A stretch of 64,000 nt of DNA from Capra hircus (GCF_001704415.2 NC_030813.1:16200001-16264000), one strand, 5' to 3'; counted from the stretch's first letter, positions 35,401 through 47,171 are shown. Numbers and translations: made by a program. The notes: generated by a model not told the origin, from the sequence alone.

Positions 35401-36171
35401 TGTTATTCAGAAGTGTGTTGTTTAGCCTCCATATGTTTGTATTTTTAATAGTCTTTTTTCCTGTAGTTGACATCTAATTTTACCACATTGTGATCAGAAA
35501 AGATGTTTGAAATGATTTCATTTTTTTTGAATTTACCAAGGCTAGATTTATGGCCCAGGATGTGATCTATCCTGGAGAATGTTCCATGTGCACTTGAGAA
35601 AAAGGTGAAATTCATTGTTTTGGGGTGAAATGTCTTACGGATACCAATTAGGTCTAACTGGTCCATTGCAGCATTTAAAGTTTATGTTTCCTTGCTAATT
35701 TTCTGTTTAGTTGATCTATCCATAAGTGTGAGTAGGGGATTAAAGTCTCCCACATTATCGTGTTACTGTTAATTTCCTCTTTCATACTTAGCATTTGCCT
35801 TACATATTGCAGTGTGCCTATGTTGGGTGCATATATATTTATATTGTTATATCTTCTTTTTGGATTGATCCTTTGATCATTATGTAGTGTCCTTCTTTGT
35901 CTCTTTTCACAGCCTGTATTTCAAAGTCTATTTTATCTGATATGAGTATTGCTACTCCTGCTTTCTTTTGGTCTCCATTTGCATGAAATTTCTTTTTCCA
36001 GCCCTTCACCTTCAGTCTGTATGTGTCCCTTGTTTTGAGGTGGGTCTCTTGTAGACAACATATATAGAGATCTTGTTTTTGTATCCATTCAGCCAGTCTT
36101 TGTCTTTTGGTTGGGGCATTCAACCCATTTACATTTAATGTAATTATTGATAAGTGTGATCCTGTTGCCAT
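32422..36171 (-). pseudogene. L1 ORF2 remnant (endonuclease and reverse transcriptase)
   Basis: Intact L1 ORF2p nicks DNA and reverse-transcribes L1 RNA. Here pieces appear in order on the minus strand: 36171-35839 begins MATGSHLSIITLNVNGLNAP (endonuclease N-terminus with the LQETH motif). 35666-35445 has the endonuclease C-terminus (HGTFSRIDHILGH, SDHNVV). 34929-34750 has NKSPGPDGFTGEFYQKF. 34384-34016 carries IISIDTEKAFDKIQYPFM and GTRQGCPLSPLLFN. 34094-33771 has the FADD catalytic box near 33974-33963. 33491-32997 and 32904-32422 hold the C-terminal region. Changes of frame between pieces, stop codons and a nested SINE at about 34611-34733 break it. Confidence 0.9.
34611..34733 (-). mobile_element. 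Truncated Bov-tA SINE nested in L1 ORF2
   Basis: gaagtgaaagtgaagtcatt, cagtcgtgtccgactctttg and gagaatactgaagtgggttg, interrupting L1 sequence between ataggtgttga and agctcttctc. Confidence 0.9.
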
Positions 36172-36179
36172 TTACTTTT

Positions 36180-37250
36180 TTGTTTTGGGTTCAAGTTTAT
36201 AAACCTTTTCTGTGTTTCCTGCCTAGAGAAGATCCTTCAGCGTTTGTTGGAGAGCTGGTTTGGTGGTGCTGAATTCTCTCAGCTTTTGCTTGTCTGTTAA
36301 GCGTTTGATTTCTCCCTCATGTATGAATGAGATCCTTGCTGGGTACAGTAATCTGGATTGTAGGTTTTTCTCTTTCATCACTTTAAGTATGTCTTGCCAT
36401 TCCCTTCTGGCCTGAAGAGTTTCTATTGAAAGATCAGCTGTTATCCTTATGGGAATCCCCTTGTGTGTTATCTGTTGCTTTTCCTTTGCTGCTTTTAATA
36501 TTTGCGCTTTGTGTTTTATTAATATGTGTCTTGGGGTATTCTGAATTGGGGTGTTTTACTTCAGAGGTTTATCCTGTTTGGGACTCTCTGGGTTTCTTGG
36601 ACTTGGGTGGCTATTTCCTTCCCCATTTTAGCGAAGTTTTCAACTATTATCTCCTCAAGTATTTTCGCATGGCCTTTCTTTTTGTCTTCTTCTTCTGGGA
36701 TGATTCTTCTTCTCCTTGAATGTTGGGGTGTTTACCATTGTTCCAGAGGTCTCTGAGGTTGTCCTCATTTTTTAAAATTATTTTTTATTTTTTCCTCTTT
36801 ACTTCATTTATTTCCACCATTCAATCTTCCACCTCACTTATCCTATCTTCTGCCTCAGTTGTTCTACTGTTGGTTCCCTCCAGAGTGCTTTTGATCTCAG
36901 TTACTGCATTATTCATTATGTATTGACTCTTTTTTATTTCTTCTAGGTCCTTGTTAAACATTTCATGCATCTTCTCAATCCTTGTCTCTAGGCAAGGATT
37001 TATTTATCTGTAACTCCATTTTGTTTTCAAGATGTTGGATCGTTTTTACTATCATTATTCTGAACTTTTTTTCAGGTAAACTCCCTATCTCCTCCTCTTT
37101 TGTTTGGTTTGGTGGGCATTTATCATGTTCCTTTACCTGCCTTTTCATTTTGTTTAGATTGCTGTGTTTGGGGTGGCCTTTCTGTATGCTAGAAGATTGT
37201 GGTTCTTCTTTATTGTGGAGCCTGCTCCCTGTGGGTGGGGTTGGATGAAT
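36180..37250 (-). pseudogene. L1 ORF1 region (decayed)
   Basis: The segment between the ORF2 start and the 5' UTR is where the L1 RNA-binding chaperone ORF1 belongs. No long minus-strand frame remains. Plus-strand frames here (for example 36426-36719) are antisense shadows. Confidence 0.6.
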
Positions 37251-37680
37251 GGCTTGTCAAGGTTTCCTGGTTAAGGAAGCTTGCATTGGTGTTCTGGTAG
37301 GTGGAGCTGGATCTCTTCTCTCTGGAGTGAAGAAATGTCCAGTAGTGTGTTTTGATGTGCCTGTGGGTTTGGTGTGACTTTGAGCAGGCTGTATTTTAAT
37401 GCTCAGGGCTATGTTCCTGTGTTGTTGGAGAATTAGCATGGCGTGTCTTGCTCTGGAACTTGTTGGCTTTTGGGTGGAACATGGTTTCAGAGTAGGTACA
37501 GAGGCTTTTGGATGAGCGCTTGTTGATTAATGTTCCCTGGAGTCAGGAGTTTTCTGGTGTTCTCAAGTTTTGGATTTAAGCCTCCTGCCTCTGGCTTTTA
37601 GTCTTATTCTTACAGTAGCCTCAAGACTTCTTCATTCATACAGCACAGATGATAAAACATCTAGGTTAATGGTGAAAAGA

Positions 37681-37970
37681 TTCTCCACAGTCTGGAACAC
37701 CTAAAGAGGTTCACGGAGTTACATAGAGAAGAGAAGAGAAGAAGGAGGAGGGGGATAGAGGTGACCAGGAGAAGAAGAGGGGGAGTCAAAAGGGGAGAGA
37801 CCAATCCAGCCAGTGATCAGTTCCCTAAGTGTTCTCCATAGCCCAGAACACCAGGTAGATTCACAGAGTTTAGAGAAGAGAGGGGTAGCGAGAAGATAGA
37901 GGTGTCCTGGGGGAGAAAAGGGAGAGTCAAAAGGGGAGAGAGCAATCAAGCCAGTAACACACCCCTAAGC
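37681..37970 (-). repeat. Tandem repeat in the L1 5' UTR
   Basis: Two copies of a unit of about 151 bp start at ttctccacagtctggaacac (37681) and ttctccatagcccagaacac (37832). Both contain a gttcac/attcacagagtt segment, a purine-rich run and gagtcaaaaggggagaga. Consistent with repeated regulatory units in the L1 5' UTR. Confidence 0.8.
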
Positions 37971-40039
37971 AAACATGGGTACTAAAGATCAGATTTTTAG
38001 AGGCACAAAATTGATAACAAATACCAAAAAGCAAAGATTAAAAATCTAGAGTAGAGGTTAGACTCTGAAAAATATAATATTACAAATACAAAACAAAATC
38101 AATCACAATAACTATTTAAAAAATATGAAATTTGCTTTAAAAATAGGGTCTTTTTTTGGAAGGTAATAGTAGATTATAAAAGTGAAAATTAAAGTGGTGA
38201 TAAAGAACTTAAACATAAAAAAATTAAAAAATGATAATAGTAAAAATACATCTAGGAATTTCTCTGGAGCTGTTGAGGGCAGTGTTGGGTCAGTTCATTT
38301 TCAGATAGTTCCTTGTTCCAGCTTATACTTCTTCTCAAGGTCTATAGGCCCCTTCCAATGCTTAGTCAATGCTGATTACTGTTTAATCTGTTGCACCCGT
38401 GATTTCCGGAGTGGTTCCCTCTTCTTGTTTATTTTGGCTTCCTCTGTTTGCAAGTCTCTTCAGTGTCTAATTTCCACCCTGACACAAGGGGGCAAAGGTG
38501 GTCACTTATTTAGGTTCACTTGTTCAGTTGTGCTGTGGGGAGGGAGGAACACTGCAAACAAATACTGCTGGTGCATTTGGGGAGTGCTCACAGTATATGG
38601 ACCACACTGGGTTTGCCCCAGCTCACGGCATGTGTGCTTTCCCAGTGTACACTGCTCAGGCTCCAGGTTGCTCTGCAGAGAAACTGTTCAAAACGGACCC
38701 TGAGTTTCATGCACTTCCCAGGTCTAAGCTGCTCAGGTTCAGGTTCTTGGGTACTCCACAAAGGCACAGACTCAGTTGGGCGTGCGTTTGGTGCCCTTCC
38801 CAGGTCCGAGCAGCTCAGGTGACCAGGTACTTGGTGAGCACACTGTCCCAGGTGGGCTGTGTGTCTTAATCACCTTCCCAGCCCCAGCTGCTGGGTTTTC
38901 CGGGTGTGGCGTGAGAGCACCGTCTCAGGTGTGCTGTGTGTCTCCTCTGGGGAGCTGGTTTCTGGCTGCAGCCCTCTTGGCAAATGTTGACTGTCCAGGA
39001 TCCCAGGAAGACTTGGTTAGCAACTGGGAGCCTGCTTACAGTTTGGTGGAGGATGCCGTCTCTGGGGCTGAGATTACCCCTTGCTTTCCGGTTCTGGCTA
39101 TAGCCCACCTGCCTCTTTGCCTCCAGCAGGAGGATGGGAGGGTCCACAGCTGGCTAGCTCTCCTTTGGTATTCCCTCAATCCTTCGTTCTGTGAGTAGGC
39201 CAGGCTCTGCCTCAGGTTAGAGCTTTTCGTGGGAGTGTTCTCTCTATCTCTCACTCTCTCTTTTTTTTTCTCTCTCTCTGGCTATCCCACTGTTTCAGGC
39301 CCAGTCCTTACCCTGAGCAATGCAGTCCGCGCCTCCCTGTTCAGCTCTCGCTCGCTGGTGGCAGACACAAGCATCTGGGCTACTTCTCCCCAGGAGTTGC
39401 AGTTAGGCGCATATTCTGTGGGTTTTTTTTTTTTTTTCCTCCCAGTTATGTTGCCCTCTGAGATTCCAAAACTCCCCACAGACCCACAGGTGAGAGGGTT
39501 TCCTGGTGTTTGGAAACTTTTCCTCCTTCACGATTCCCTCCCTGGGTCAGGTCTCCATCCGTAACTCTTTTGTCTCTCTTTTTGTCTTTTATATTTTGTC
39601 CTACCTCCTTTCAAAGAGAATGGGCTGCCTTTCTGGGTGCTTGGTGTCTTCCGTGAGTGTTCAGAAGTTGTTTTGTGAAAGTTGCTTAGCATTCAAATGA
39701 ACTTTTGATGAATTTGTGAGGGAGAAAGTGGTCTCCCTGTCCTATCCCTCTGCCAACTTAGTACCACCCCTCTGTGTGTGTTTTATGTTGTAACTGGCCT
39801 ACCAGGCTAAAGAAACCAAAAATTGTAATGGCTGCAAATACACGAATTCTTGCGTTCTTTGCCAACATAAAATGTGTAGATTTTGTTGGTTCATCTGCAC
39901 ACATAAACTATAGACAAAGTCGTAATTCTGTTGCAAGATCATGAGGCACAAGCGATAAGAACTAGATGCAAATCACTTGACTTTCATAAGCCACATGTTC
40001 ACTTTTAAAATAAAGTAGAAGTTGGAGGCAAAAACAATG

Positions 40040-40225
40040 ATTGTTGCTATTTCTTGAGCACCTATGAAGCACCAGGCATTGTTCTAGGTTCATTAAAATG
40101 TTATTACCACAAAATAGTAGACTTTTAAAACATAATTCTAAGGAGGAGAACACTGAAAATCAAAATGCTTAAGAAACTCCCCTCAAGCTCACAATTATCC
40201 CAGTAATTCAGTGAGTGGGATGAGA
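40040..40225 (+). repeat. MIR SINE (diverged)
   Basis: cttgagcacctatgaagcac, caggcattgttctaggttc, then an A-rich middle and caagctcacaattatcccag. Confidence 0.55.
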
Positions 40226-40550
40226 AATGAGGACAGTCATAGAGGAAGAAGGAATGGTTGCCTGGAAGACTCCAAGATTCCCGTGCAAAGTTAGCTGACC
40301 CAGTTTCCAGTAGCTGGTGATGTCCATTAAGAGGATTTTCTCTTCTGTGCCTTAGTTGAGTGAGAAAAAGTATGAGAGATTACAAGCATATAGAGAAAAA
40401 AGCCATTTTCTACTCCTCCCCAAGCCTAGACACTTCAATGAGATTACTGAGAACTTAAAAAATATATGTCTTAGCAAATTTTACCCAGGCAGTGATGATG
40501 TTCAGTACCATTTTGTTTCATTTTTTAAAATTATCAGAAAACATAATCTA

Positions 40551-40703
40551 GTTGTTGTTCCTATTCAGTAGCTAAGTCTTGTCCAACTCTCTGTGACCCC
40601 ATGAACTGCAGCATGCCAGGCTTCCCTAAACTTCACCATCTCCAGGAGTTTGCTCAGACTCACAGTCCATTGAGTCAGTGATGCCATCCAGTCATTTCAT
40701 CCT
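40551..40703 (-). mobile_element. BovB LINE 3' terminal fragment
   Basis: Reverse BovB tail: gtccaactctctgtgacccc, ccatctccaggagtttgctc and gtcagtgatgccatccagtc. More diverged than the other copies. Confidence 0.85.
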
Positions 40704-40883
40704 TAGTTAGATTACTAAAAATACTTTGTCACTAATGAATCTTTCAAAAAGTTCTCTTTTATAGTTGGATTTTTAAAAAAACTCAGTATCTGAGGCACTA
40801 AAATGCAACAGCCTTTCCCTTAAAAAAGATTTTAAAAAAGCAGGGTCCCGACAGCCACTTGTCTTGATTTTCTTCTGCCACTG

Positions 40884-41951
40884 TGTGGATCACAATAAAC
40901 TGTGGAAAATTCTGAAAGAGATGGGAATACCAGACCACCTGACCTGCCTCTTGAGAAATCTGTATACAGGTCAGGAAGCAGCAGTTAGAACTGGACATGG
41001 AACAACAGACTGGTTCCAAATAGGAAAAGGAGTACGTCAAGGCTGTATATTGTCACCCTGCTTATTTAACTTCTATGCAGAGTACATCATGAGAAACGCT
41101 GGACTGGAAGAAACACAAGCTGGAATCAAGATTGCTGGGAGAAATGTCAATCACCTCAGATATGCAGATGACACCACCCTTATGGCAGAAAGTGAAGAGG
41201 AACTAAAAAGCCTCTTGATGAAAGTGAAGGTGGAGAGTGAAAAAGTCGGCTTAAAGCTCAACATTCAGGAAACGAAGATCATGGCATCTGGTCCCACCAC
41301 TTCATGGGAAATAGATGGGGAAACAGTGGAAACAGTGTCAGACTTTATTTTGGGGGGCTCCAAAATCACTGCAGATGGTGACTGCAGCCATGAAATTAAA
41401 AGACGCTTACTCCTTGGAAGAAAAGTTATGACCAACCTAGATAGCATATTGAAAAGCAGAGACCTTACTTTGCCGACTAAGGTCCGTCTAGTCAAGGCTG
41501 TGGTTTTTCCTGTGGTCATGTATGGATGTGAGAGTTGGACTGTGAAGAAGGCTGAGCACCGAAGAATTGATGCTTTTGAACTGTGGTGTTGGAGAAGATT
41601 CTTGAGAGTCCCTTGGACTGCAAGGAGATCCAACCAGTCCATTCTGAAGGAGATCAGCCCTGGGATTTCTTTGGAAGGAATGATGCTAAAGCTGAAACTC
41701 CAGTACTTTGGCCACCTCATGCAAAGAGTTGACTCATTGGAAAAGACTCTGATGTTGAGAGGGATTGGGAGCAGAAGGAGAAGGGGATGACCGAGGATGA
41801 GATGGCTGGATGGCATCACTGACTCGATGGACGTGAGTCTGAGTGAACTCTAGGAGTTGGTGATGGACAGGGAGGCCTGGCGTGCTGCGATTCATGGGGT
41901 CGCAAAGAGTTGGACACGACTGAGCGACTGAACTGAACTGAACTGAACTGA
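40884..41951 (+). mobile_element. 5'-truncated BovB LINE with long open frame
   Basis: A 308-codon frame from 40864 reads BovB RT: DHNKLWKILKEMGIPDHLTC, GKGVRQGCILSPCLFNFYAE, RYADDTTLMAESEEEL (YADD box), then MTNLDSILKSRDLTLPTKVR and MYGCESWTVKKAEHRRIDAF. It stops near 41790, shortly before the tail ctgaactgaactgaactgat. The first few residues lie upstream of the element. The whole N-terminal endonuclease is missing. Confidence 0.95.
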
Positions 41952-42644
41952 TGGTATAAACTGATGGTGGGCTTCCATCGCCATCTGGTGGACTATGTGT
42001 AGATGTGTTGAGTGGACCACTTGAGTAGGCAACTTGGCAAGCCAGTTAAATCGCAGTTCCTTCACTGGCTGGGGCTGGGTAAAATGATCTAGTCTCAATT
42101 TGTAATCTCTCTTGAAAGGAGGAGCTATACATGTTGGAGCTCTAGGAGGCCACTGACAACCTTAGGGAATGCTTTTCAACAGCTTTTCTTCCCTTGCCTG
42201 TGATTCCATCATGGTTATCAGGAAAAGGATGAAGGAATGAATGAAAGGCAACTGGAAGACATGCGGAGAGGAGGAACAGAGAACACTCCTGCCTGCTGCT
42301 GGCAGGTGACGAAGGACCTGATTACAGCTCCTTTCAGCTTCCACTGCAGTTCTGCTCCTTATAGGAATAATCTCCCCTCCTTTCCATTTAAGATACTTTG
42401 TTTCTTGTAGTCAAATGAGTTTAAACAGACACCCTCCTCCTAGGTTCTTGCATGACTCTGGATAAAATTATTAAAGGAAATGTCTTCAGACCCAGTTCAA
42501 AAGTCAATCCCCAGTCTCACTATTACAGTTTAATCACCTTGTATGGGCTTGGAGTTGTTTTATACGGTAAATATTTCAAAAGTGCTTGCTCTTTGCAATG
42601 CCCAGTGCTTGTCAGTCTTAGGAATGCAAAGACTAGCAGGAGAT
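41952..42644. other. Intergenic, no recognised features
   Basis: Unannotated sequence between a BovB and a SINE. No gene seen. Confidence 0.5.
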
Positions 42645-42876
42645 AATAGTTTCTTAGTGGGTTTCCCTGTTGGCTCTGTCGGTAAAGAATCCGCCTGCAG
42701 TGGGGGAGACCTGGGTTCGATCCCTGGATTGGGAAGATCCCCTGGAGGAGGGCATGGCAACCCACTCCAGTACTCTTGCCTGGAGAATCCCCATGGACAG
42801 AGGAGCCTGGTAAGCTGTAGTCCATGGGGCCGAAAAGAGTCAGACATGACTGAATGACTAAGCACAATAGTTTCTT
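42645..42876 (+). mobile_element. Bov-tA SINE with 11-bp TSD
   Basis: Body 42656-42865 (agtgggtttccctgttggct to gactgaatgactaagcac). Perfect aatagtttctt repeats lie at 42645-42655 and 42866-42876. Confidence 0.95.
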
Positions 42877-43294
42877 GGGGAGAGGAAATAACATACAAAG
42901 ATAATAATAGGTAACCAGTTCCATGACAGAAGTATAAGAAAAGTGATTTGGGACAAAGAAAAGTGCGGATTTATTCAGATAAAAAAATTTACCAATGCTG
43001 AAGTGCTAACAATGTGATGAGAAGTATGTTACTATCTGAAGATATGGTGCAGAATAAAATGTAAGCTCATAGTTTAAGGAGCTTAAGTTTTATCACAAAG
43101 ATAAGTGTAAATGTATTTGGCAGCCAAAGGAGCACCAAACCATGTGTTTAAGGGGCAGATCTGAGAAAGCACCCAGAGATATCTAAGTTGATATTGAAAG
43201 GTTTAAAGGTTAAGTAGAATTAGATGAAGATGGGTTAGAAGAAAAGATTTCACAGAGGAAACTTGCAAATACAGAATGCTGGTATTGAAACAGT

Positions 43295-43593
43295 TCTCTC
43301 AGCAGCTGCTGCTATGCTGCTAAGTCACTTCAGTCGTGTCTGATTCTGTGCAACCCCATAGGTGGCAGCCCACCAGGCTCCTCTGTCCCTGGGATTCTCC
43401 AGGCAAGAACACTGGAGTGGGTTGCCATTTCCTTCTCCAATGCATGAAAGTGAAAAGTCAAAGTGAATTTGTTCAGTCGTATCTGACTCTTCGCAACCCC
43501 ATAGAGTGCAGCCCACCAGGCTCCTCCGTCCATGGGACTTTCCAGGCTAGAGAACGGGAGTGGGGTGCCATTGCCTTCTCCTCTCTCAGCAGC
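43295..43593 (-). mobile_element. Bov-A2 dimeric SINE with 11-12-bp TSD
   Basis: Body 43306-43581 with two reverse monomers joined at ccttctccaatgcatgaaag. tctctcagcag repeats lie at 43295-43305 and 43582-43592. Confidence 0.93.
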
Positions 43594-43663
43594 ATTAGAT
43601 ATTAACTTTCAGATTCTGTTACTTTCCACTTTTCTGTTTTTCTTCTTACCTGTCTGGCTCCTT

Positions 43664-44075
43664 CTTTTTTTTTTTAAGTGTAATTTTTTTTGAGCTATAG
43701 TTGATGCACAGTATCATAGAAGTTCTAAGCATAGAAATAGTGATTCACTCTGTTTATGGTTTTTTAAATAAAATATTGGCTATATTCTCTGTGTCGTACA
43801 ACACATCCTTGTAGTTTATTTATTTTGTAAACAATAGTTTGTACTTTTAATCCCTACCCCTATCATGCCCCTCCCCTCTCCGCCATCTCCCCTGGTAACC
43901 ACTAGTTTGTTCTCTATATCCATGAAGTGAATCTGTTTCCTGGTTATTATATTCATGAGTTTGTTGTATTTTTTTTTTAGATTCCATGTATAAGTGGTAT
44001 CATAGAGGAGCTGTCTTTCTCTGTCTGACTTATTTCACTTAGCGTAATACCCTCTGTAATATCGTTTCCTTTTTC
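43664..44075 (-). mobile_element. Artiodactyl L1 3' fragment
   Basis: T-rich start, then gagctatagttgatgcacag, gtaaccactagtttgttctc, agattccatgtataagtgg and ctgtctgacttatttcactt, the reverse complement of an artiodactyl L1 3' end. Confidence 0.8.
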
Positions 44076-44352
44076 CTGTCAGGCTCCTTCTCAGTCTTCT
44101 TGGTCCTGAGTTTCTTTCCCTTCTCTTTCCTCACTCCCTTGCTAGGGGTGTTTTAACTAACAAGTCCGTCTCCTGAGACCCGAGCTGCGATCAGTGAGTA
44201 CTGCGGATCAGCTCAAGTCTGTGCCCTCCATCGCGTTCTCAGGCACCTGGTGGTGGGGCTGCTGTGGCTCATGCCCGCTAGCAGTTCCGTAACCACCAGG
44301 CTTCCTGCGGCAGCCGCATGTCTCCTCGAGGAACACCTCTCAGCCTAGGGCA

Positions 44353-44573
44353 CAAGAAAGAAAGAAAGTGAAGTCGCTCAGTCGTGCCCGACTCTTTGCG
44401 ACCCCATGGACAGAAGCCTGCACCAAGCTCCTCCGTCCATGGGATTTTCAAGGCAAGAGTACTGGAGTGGGTTGCTATTTCCTTCTCCAGGGAATCTTGC
44501 CAACCCAGGGATGGAACCCAGGTCTCTCGCATTGTAGGCAGACAATTTACCGTCTGAGCCACCAGGGAAGTCC
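44353..44573 (-). mobile_element. Bov-tA SINE
   Basis: gaaagaaagaaagtgaagtc tail, ctcagtcgtgcccgactctt, gggatggaacccaggtctct and terminal ccaccagggaagtcc. Confidence 0.93.
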
Positions 44574-44689
44574 ACGGAGGCCTCTAAATTTTGAAATTTC
44601 CTTCCTTGCTCACTTTCCATTGACTTTAAACATGGTAGCTGCTATCTGCAGTTGTTATTTCTGGGTCCTTAGAATCCTCTTATATCTCC

Positions 44690-44709
44690 GTGTGTGTGTG
44701 TGTGTGTGT
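44690..44709. repeat. (TG)n microsatellite
   Basis: About 20 bp of alternating TG at the junction with the following SINE. Confidence 0.9.
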
Positions 44710-44710
44710 A

Positions 44711-44909
44711 TGTTAGTTGCTCAGTCTGACTATTTGCAACCCCATGCATTATAGCCCGCCAGGCTCCTTTGTCCACGGAATTCTCTAGGCAAGAATTCTG
44801 GAATGAGTTGCCATGCCCTTCTCCAGTGGATCTTCCTAACCCAGGGATTGAAGCCAGGTCTCCTGCCTTGTAGGCAGATGCGTTGCTGTCTGAGCCACCA
44901 GAGAAGCCC
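44711..44909 (-). mobile_element. Bov-tA SINE
   Basis: gttagttgctcagtctgact, gccaggctcctttgtccacg, gggattgaagccaggtctcc and terminal ccaccagagaagccc. Confidence 0.92.
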
Positions 44910-45149
44910 ATATCCCTTAGTAGATCCCTACATTTTACTGCTTAACTAACATTTATATTAAACTTTTCTGTTTAAATAACTGACACAGTTTTTGTTTCCT
45001 GATCGGATCTTGGGTGATGGAATGAGGCTGAGAGAGGCATTGGGAATGATTGCAAATAGCACAAACCACAGCAGAGAAGAATTAAGAGGTTTGACTTCTT
45101 AAAAGTTAAGGACTTCTCTGATAGACATTGTTAAGAAAATGAAAAAACT

Positions 45150-45243
45150 AAACAATAAGTCCTACTGTACTGCCCAGAGAACTATATTCAATATCCTGTA
45201 ATAAACCATAATGGAAAAGAATATTTAAAGAGTGTATATCCTG
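45150..45243 (+). mobile_element. Artiodactyl L1 3' end fragment
   Basis: gtcctactgtactgcccaga, gaactatattcaatatcctg and taataaaccataatggaaaa are the sense version of the L1 3' end seen in reverse at 43664-44075. Confidence 0.8.
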
Positions 45244-45248
45244 AAATA

Positions 45249-45383
45249 TGATGGCATCACTGACTCAACGGACATGCGTTTGAACAAGCTCCAGGAGTTG
45301 GTGATGGATAGGGAAGCCTGGCATGCTGCAGTCCATGGGGTCGCAGAGAGGTGGACTCTACCGAGTGACTAAACTGAACTGAA
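45249..45383 (+). mobile_element. BovB LINE 3' terminal fragment
   Basis: gatggcatcactgactcaac through catggggtcgcagagaggtg to actaaactgaactgaat. Only the last 135 bp of BovB. Confidence 0.9.
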
Positions 45384-45794
45384 TTTTCCCCACCCCACCC
45401 AAAATTTGAAGCTTTCCTAAAACATACTGAAGAATCTTAACAATTAATCATTGAATGATTGATTGCAAAGTTGACCAGGCTGTAGATTTAAATTTCAAAG
45501 AACTGCTGATTTCAAGGAACGCCTAAGAAGCTTTGCAAATAAACATTGTCTGAAATGTTCCCTCCCTTTCCTTTTGTCTTGCAAATTTACACTAGTCTGT
45601 TTCAATATCTCATTAGCAGAATGAATAGGATCCTCTATTCTTTTGAGGTGAGGCAGTTGAAGGATACATATTATCTTGCCTTCAAGGGTTTATCAGCTTC
45701 TCTTTCTTCACATCTACTCACCCAAGGGCCGTTCCTTTTCTGTCTGCCACTGATACAGTACTTGCTGATATCCCCTCTGCCTTGTAAATATTCT
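45384..45794. other. Intergenic, no recognised features
   Basis: An 84-codon frame at 45546-45800 matches nothing I know and I treat it as chance. Confidence 0.5.
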
Positions 45795-46125
45795 TTTTAA
45801 AAAAATTATTTATTTATCAATTTATTTTTGCTGCACTGGGTGTTTGTTGCTTTGCACAGGCTCTTCTCTAGTTATGGCTAGCGGGGGGTACTCTTCATTG
45901 AGGTACAAGAGCTTCTCTTTGTGGTGGTTTCTCTTGTTGCAGAGAATGGGCTCTGGGCGCCCAGGCTTCAGGAAGTACAGCTCGTGGGCGCTACAGCACA
46001 GGCTCAGGGGCTGTGCGTGGGCTTGGCTGCCCCGGGGCATGTGGAATCTTCCCAGGCCAGAGAGCCAACCTGTGTCCCCTGCATTGGCAGGCAGCTTCTT
46101 ATCCACTGCGCCACCACGCCTCTTT
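45795..46125 (-). mobile_element. Long CHR-type SINE (near full length)
   Basis: Reverse element with ttatttttgctgcactgggt, gctttgcacaggctcttctc, cctgtgtcccctgcattggc and ttatccactgcgccacca. About 330 bp, including the tRNA-unrelated body that shorter copies lack. Confidence 0.8.
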
Positions 46126-46252
46126 CTCTTCTTTTTTTTTTTTTTTTAAGGCCATGAAGCACGTGGGATCTTAGTTCCTTGACCAGGGATCAAACCTGTG
46201 CCCCTGCATAGGGAGTGCAGAGTCTTAACCAAAGAAACACCAGGGAAGGCCC
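46126..46252 (-). mobile_element. CHR-type SINE (short form)
   Basis: T15-16 tail, cacgtgggatcttagttcct, gaccagggatcaaacctgtg and caccagggaaggccc. Immediately follows the long CHR copy in the same orientation. Confidence 0.85.
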
Positions 46253-47039
46253 TCCTTTTCTCTTTTGACCAGTCTCACAACGTTCCCAACATCTGTTATG
46301 CTTTAGAGGGGACCCTTGTCTGAAAATAGAAGTTCTTTCCAGGCCATGACATAAATTTCTAGTAAAAGCAAATGAATGAAAATATAGCAAGAAATGACAT
46401 TTCACAAGGAAGTTGCCCTGAAAGTGGGCTGTTGTAGTAAAAAGAGGCCAATGCCCGGCCCTTAGTCCCCATGGCCTGATCCCTTCCACCCCTCAGGACT
46501 CCATCACATCGTGTGGTTGGCTGTTTGATCCTCAGCAGACTGTGTGGATTACACTATGTACATTGGCGCTTGTTACACAGCAAGTGCAAACAGCTGGGTT
46601 TCTTGCTGTTCATGCACTGCCAAGATATTATTCCTCATAAGGCCTTTTAACTGCTTTTGCAGTGAGTAACATCAGCGACTGGGAAATCAAACATTTTATC
46701 TAGTGGTTTGTTAACGCAATGCTATTTTCCAGATGTTTTCTAGAGCTGTTCCTCAGACGTTGATTTGTGATGGCGTTGATATTTTCTTTCTATAGCCTTT
46801 TATTATTTTTAAGCAGTGATATTTAATTTCGTTAGGTGAAATGTCCTTTCCAAACTCTTTGTTTCTGATGACACACAGTTATTTTGGGCCTCGTGTTAAT
46901 CCCACAAACTACGGGACTTGGCCCAGTTGTAGACAGGACTAGACAATAGACGCTTTAGAGGAAATGCTGCACCAGACTTCGGCTTCTATTGAGGCTACCA
47001 GATACATAATGGATTGTAGGCTCAGGAAATTTTAGGCCC
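46253..47039. other. Intergenic, no recognised features
   Basis: No gene or nameable repeat. The sequence is less AT-rich than its neighbours. Confidence 0.5.
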
Positions 47040-47171
47040 AGGGAGATTATTTACTCATCTTCCCTTTATTCACAAAACATAGCTAGAAGTTGTAGATGCT
47101 AAATGATTTTATTCTGGGCCACACAACTAGTTGTCAATAAAACGAGAACTAGAACCCAGATCTCCCAGGTA
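47040..47171 (+). repeat. Possible MIR fragment
   Basis: gggccacacaactagttgtc and gagaactagaacccagatct resemble the second half of MIR. Weak. Confidence 0.35.

Larger units (their letters stand above)
30920..39786 (-). mobile_element. Full-length artiodactyl L1 with TSD (contains nested insertions)
   Basis: Minus-strand L1, body about 30935-39769. Its 3' end is at 30935 (A-rich tail read as T-rich plus strand). Its 5' end at about 39769 reads, on the minus strand, ggtactaagttggcagaggg, a typical bovine L1 start. Flanks are ctctgtgtgttttat (30920-30934) and ctctgtgtgtgttttat (39770-39786), a target-site duplication differing by one TG unit. A BovB fragment and a SINE are nested in it. Without them the element is about 7.8 kb. 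The long 5' UTR spans about 37.25-39.77 kb. ORF2 is broken into several frames and ORF1 shows no long open frame, so the copy should not be autonomous. Confidence 0.92.

Noticed and set aside
37731..37962. Purine-rich tandem units as a possible CRISPR-like or satellite array
   Set aside because: Only two diverged units exist, both inside the L1 5' UTR, in a vertebrate genome.
38182..39198. Plus-strand frames of 100-173 codons
   Set aside because: They lie in the 5' UTR of the minus-strand L1 and read its antisense strand.
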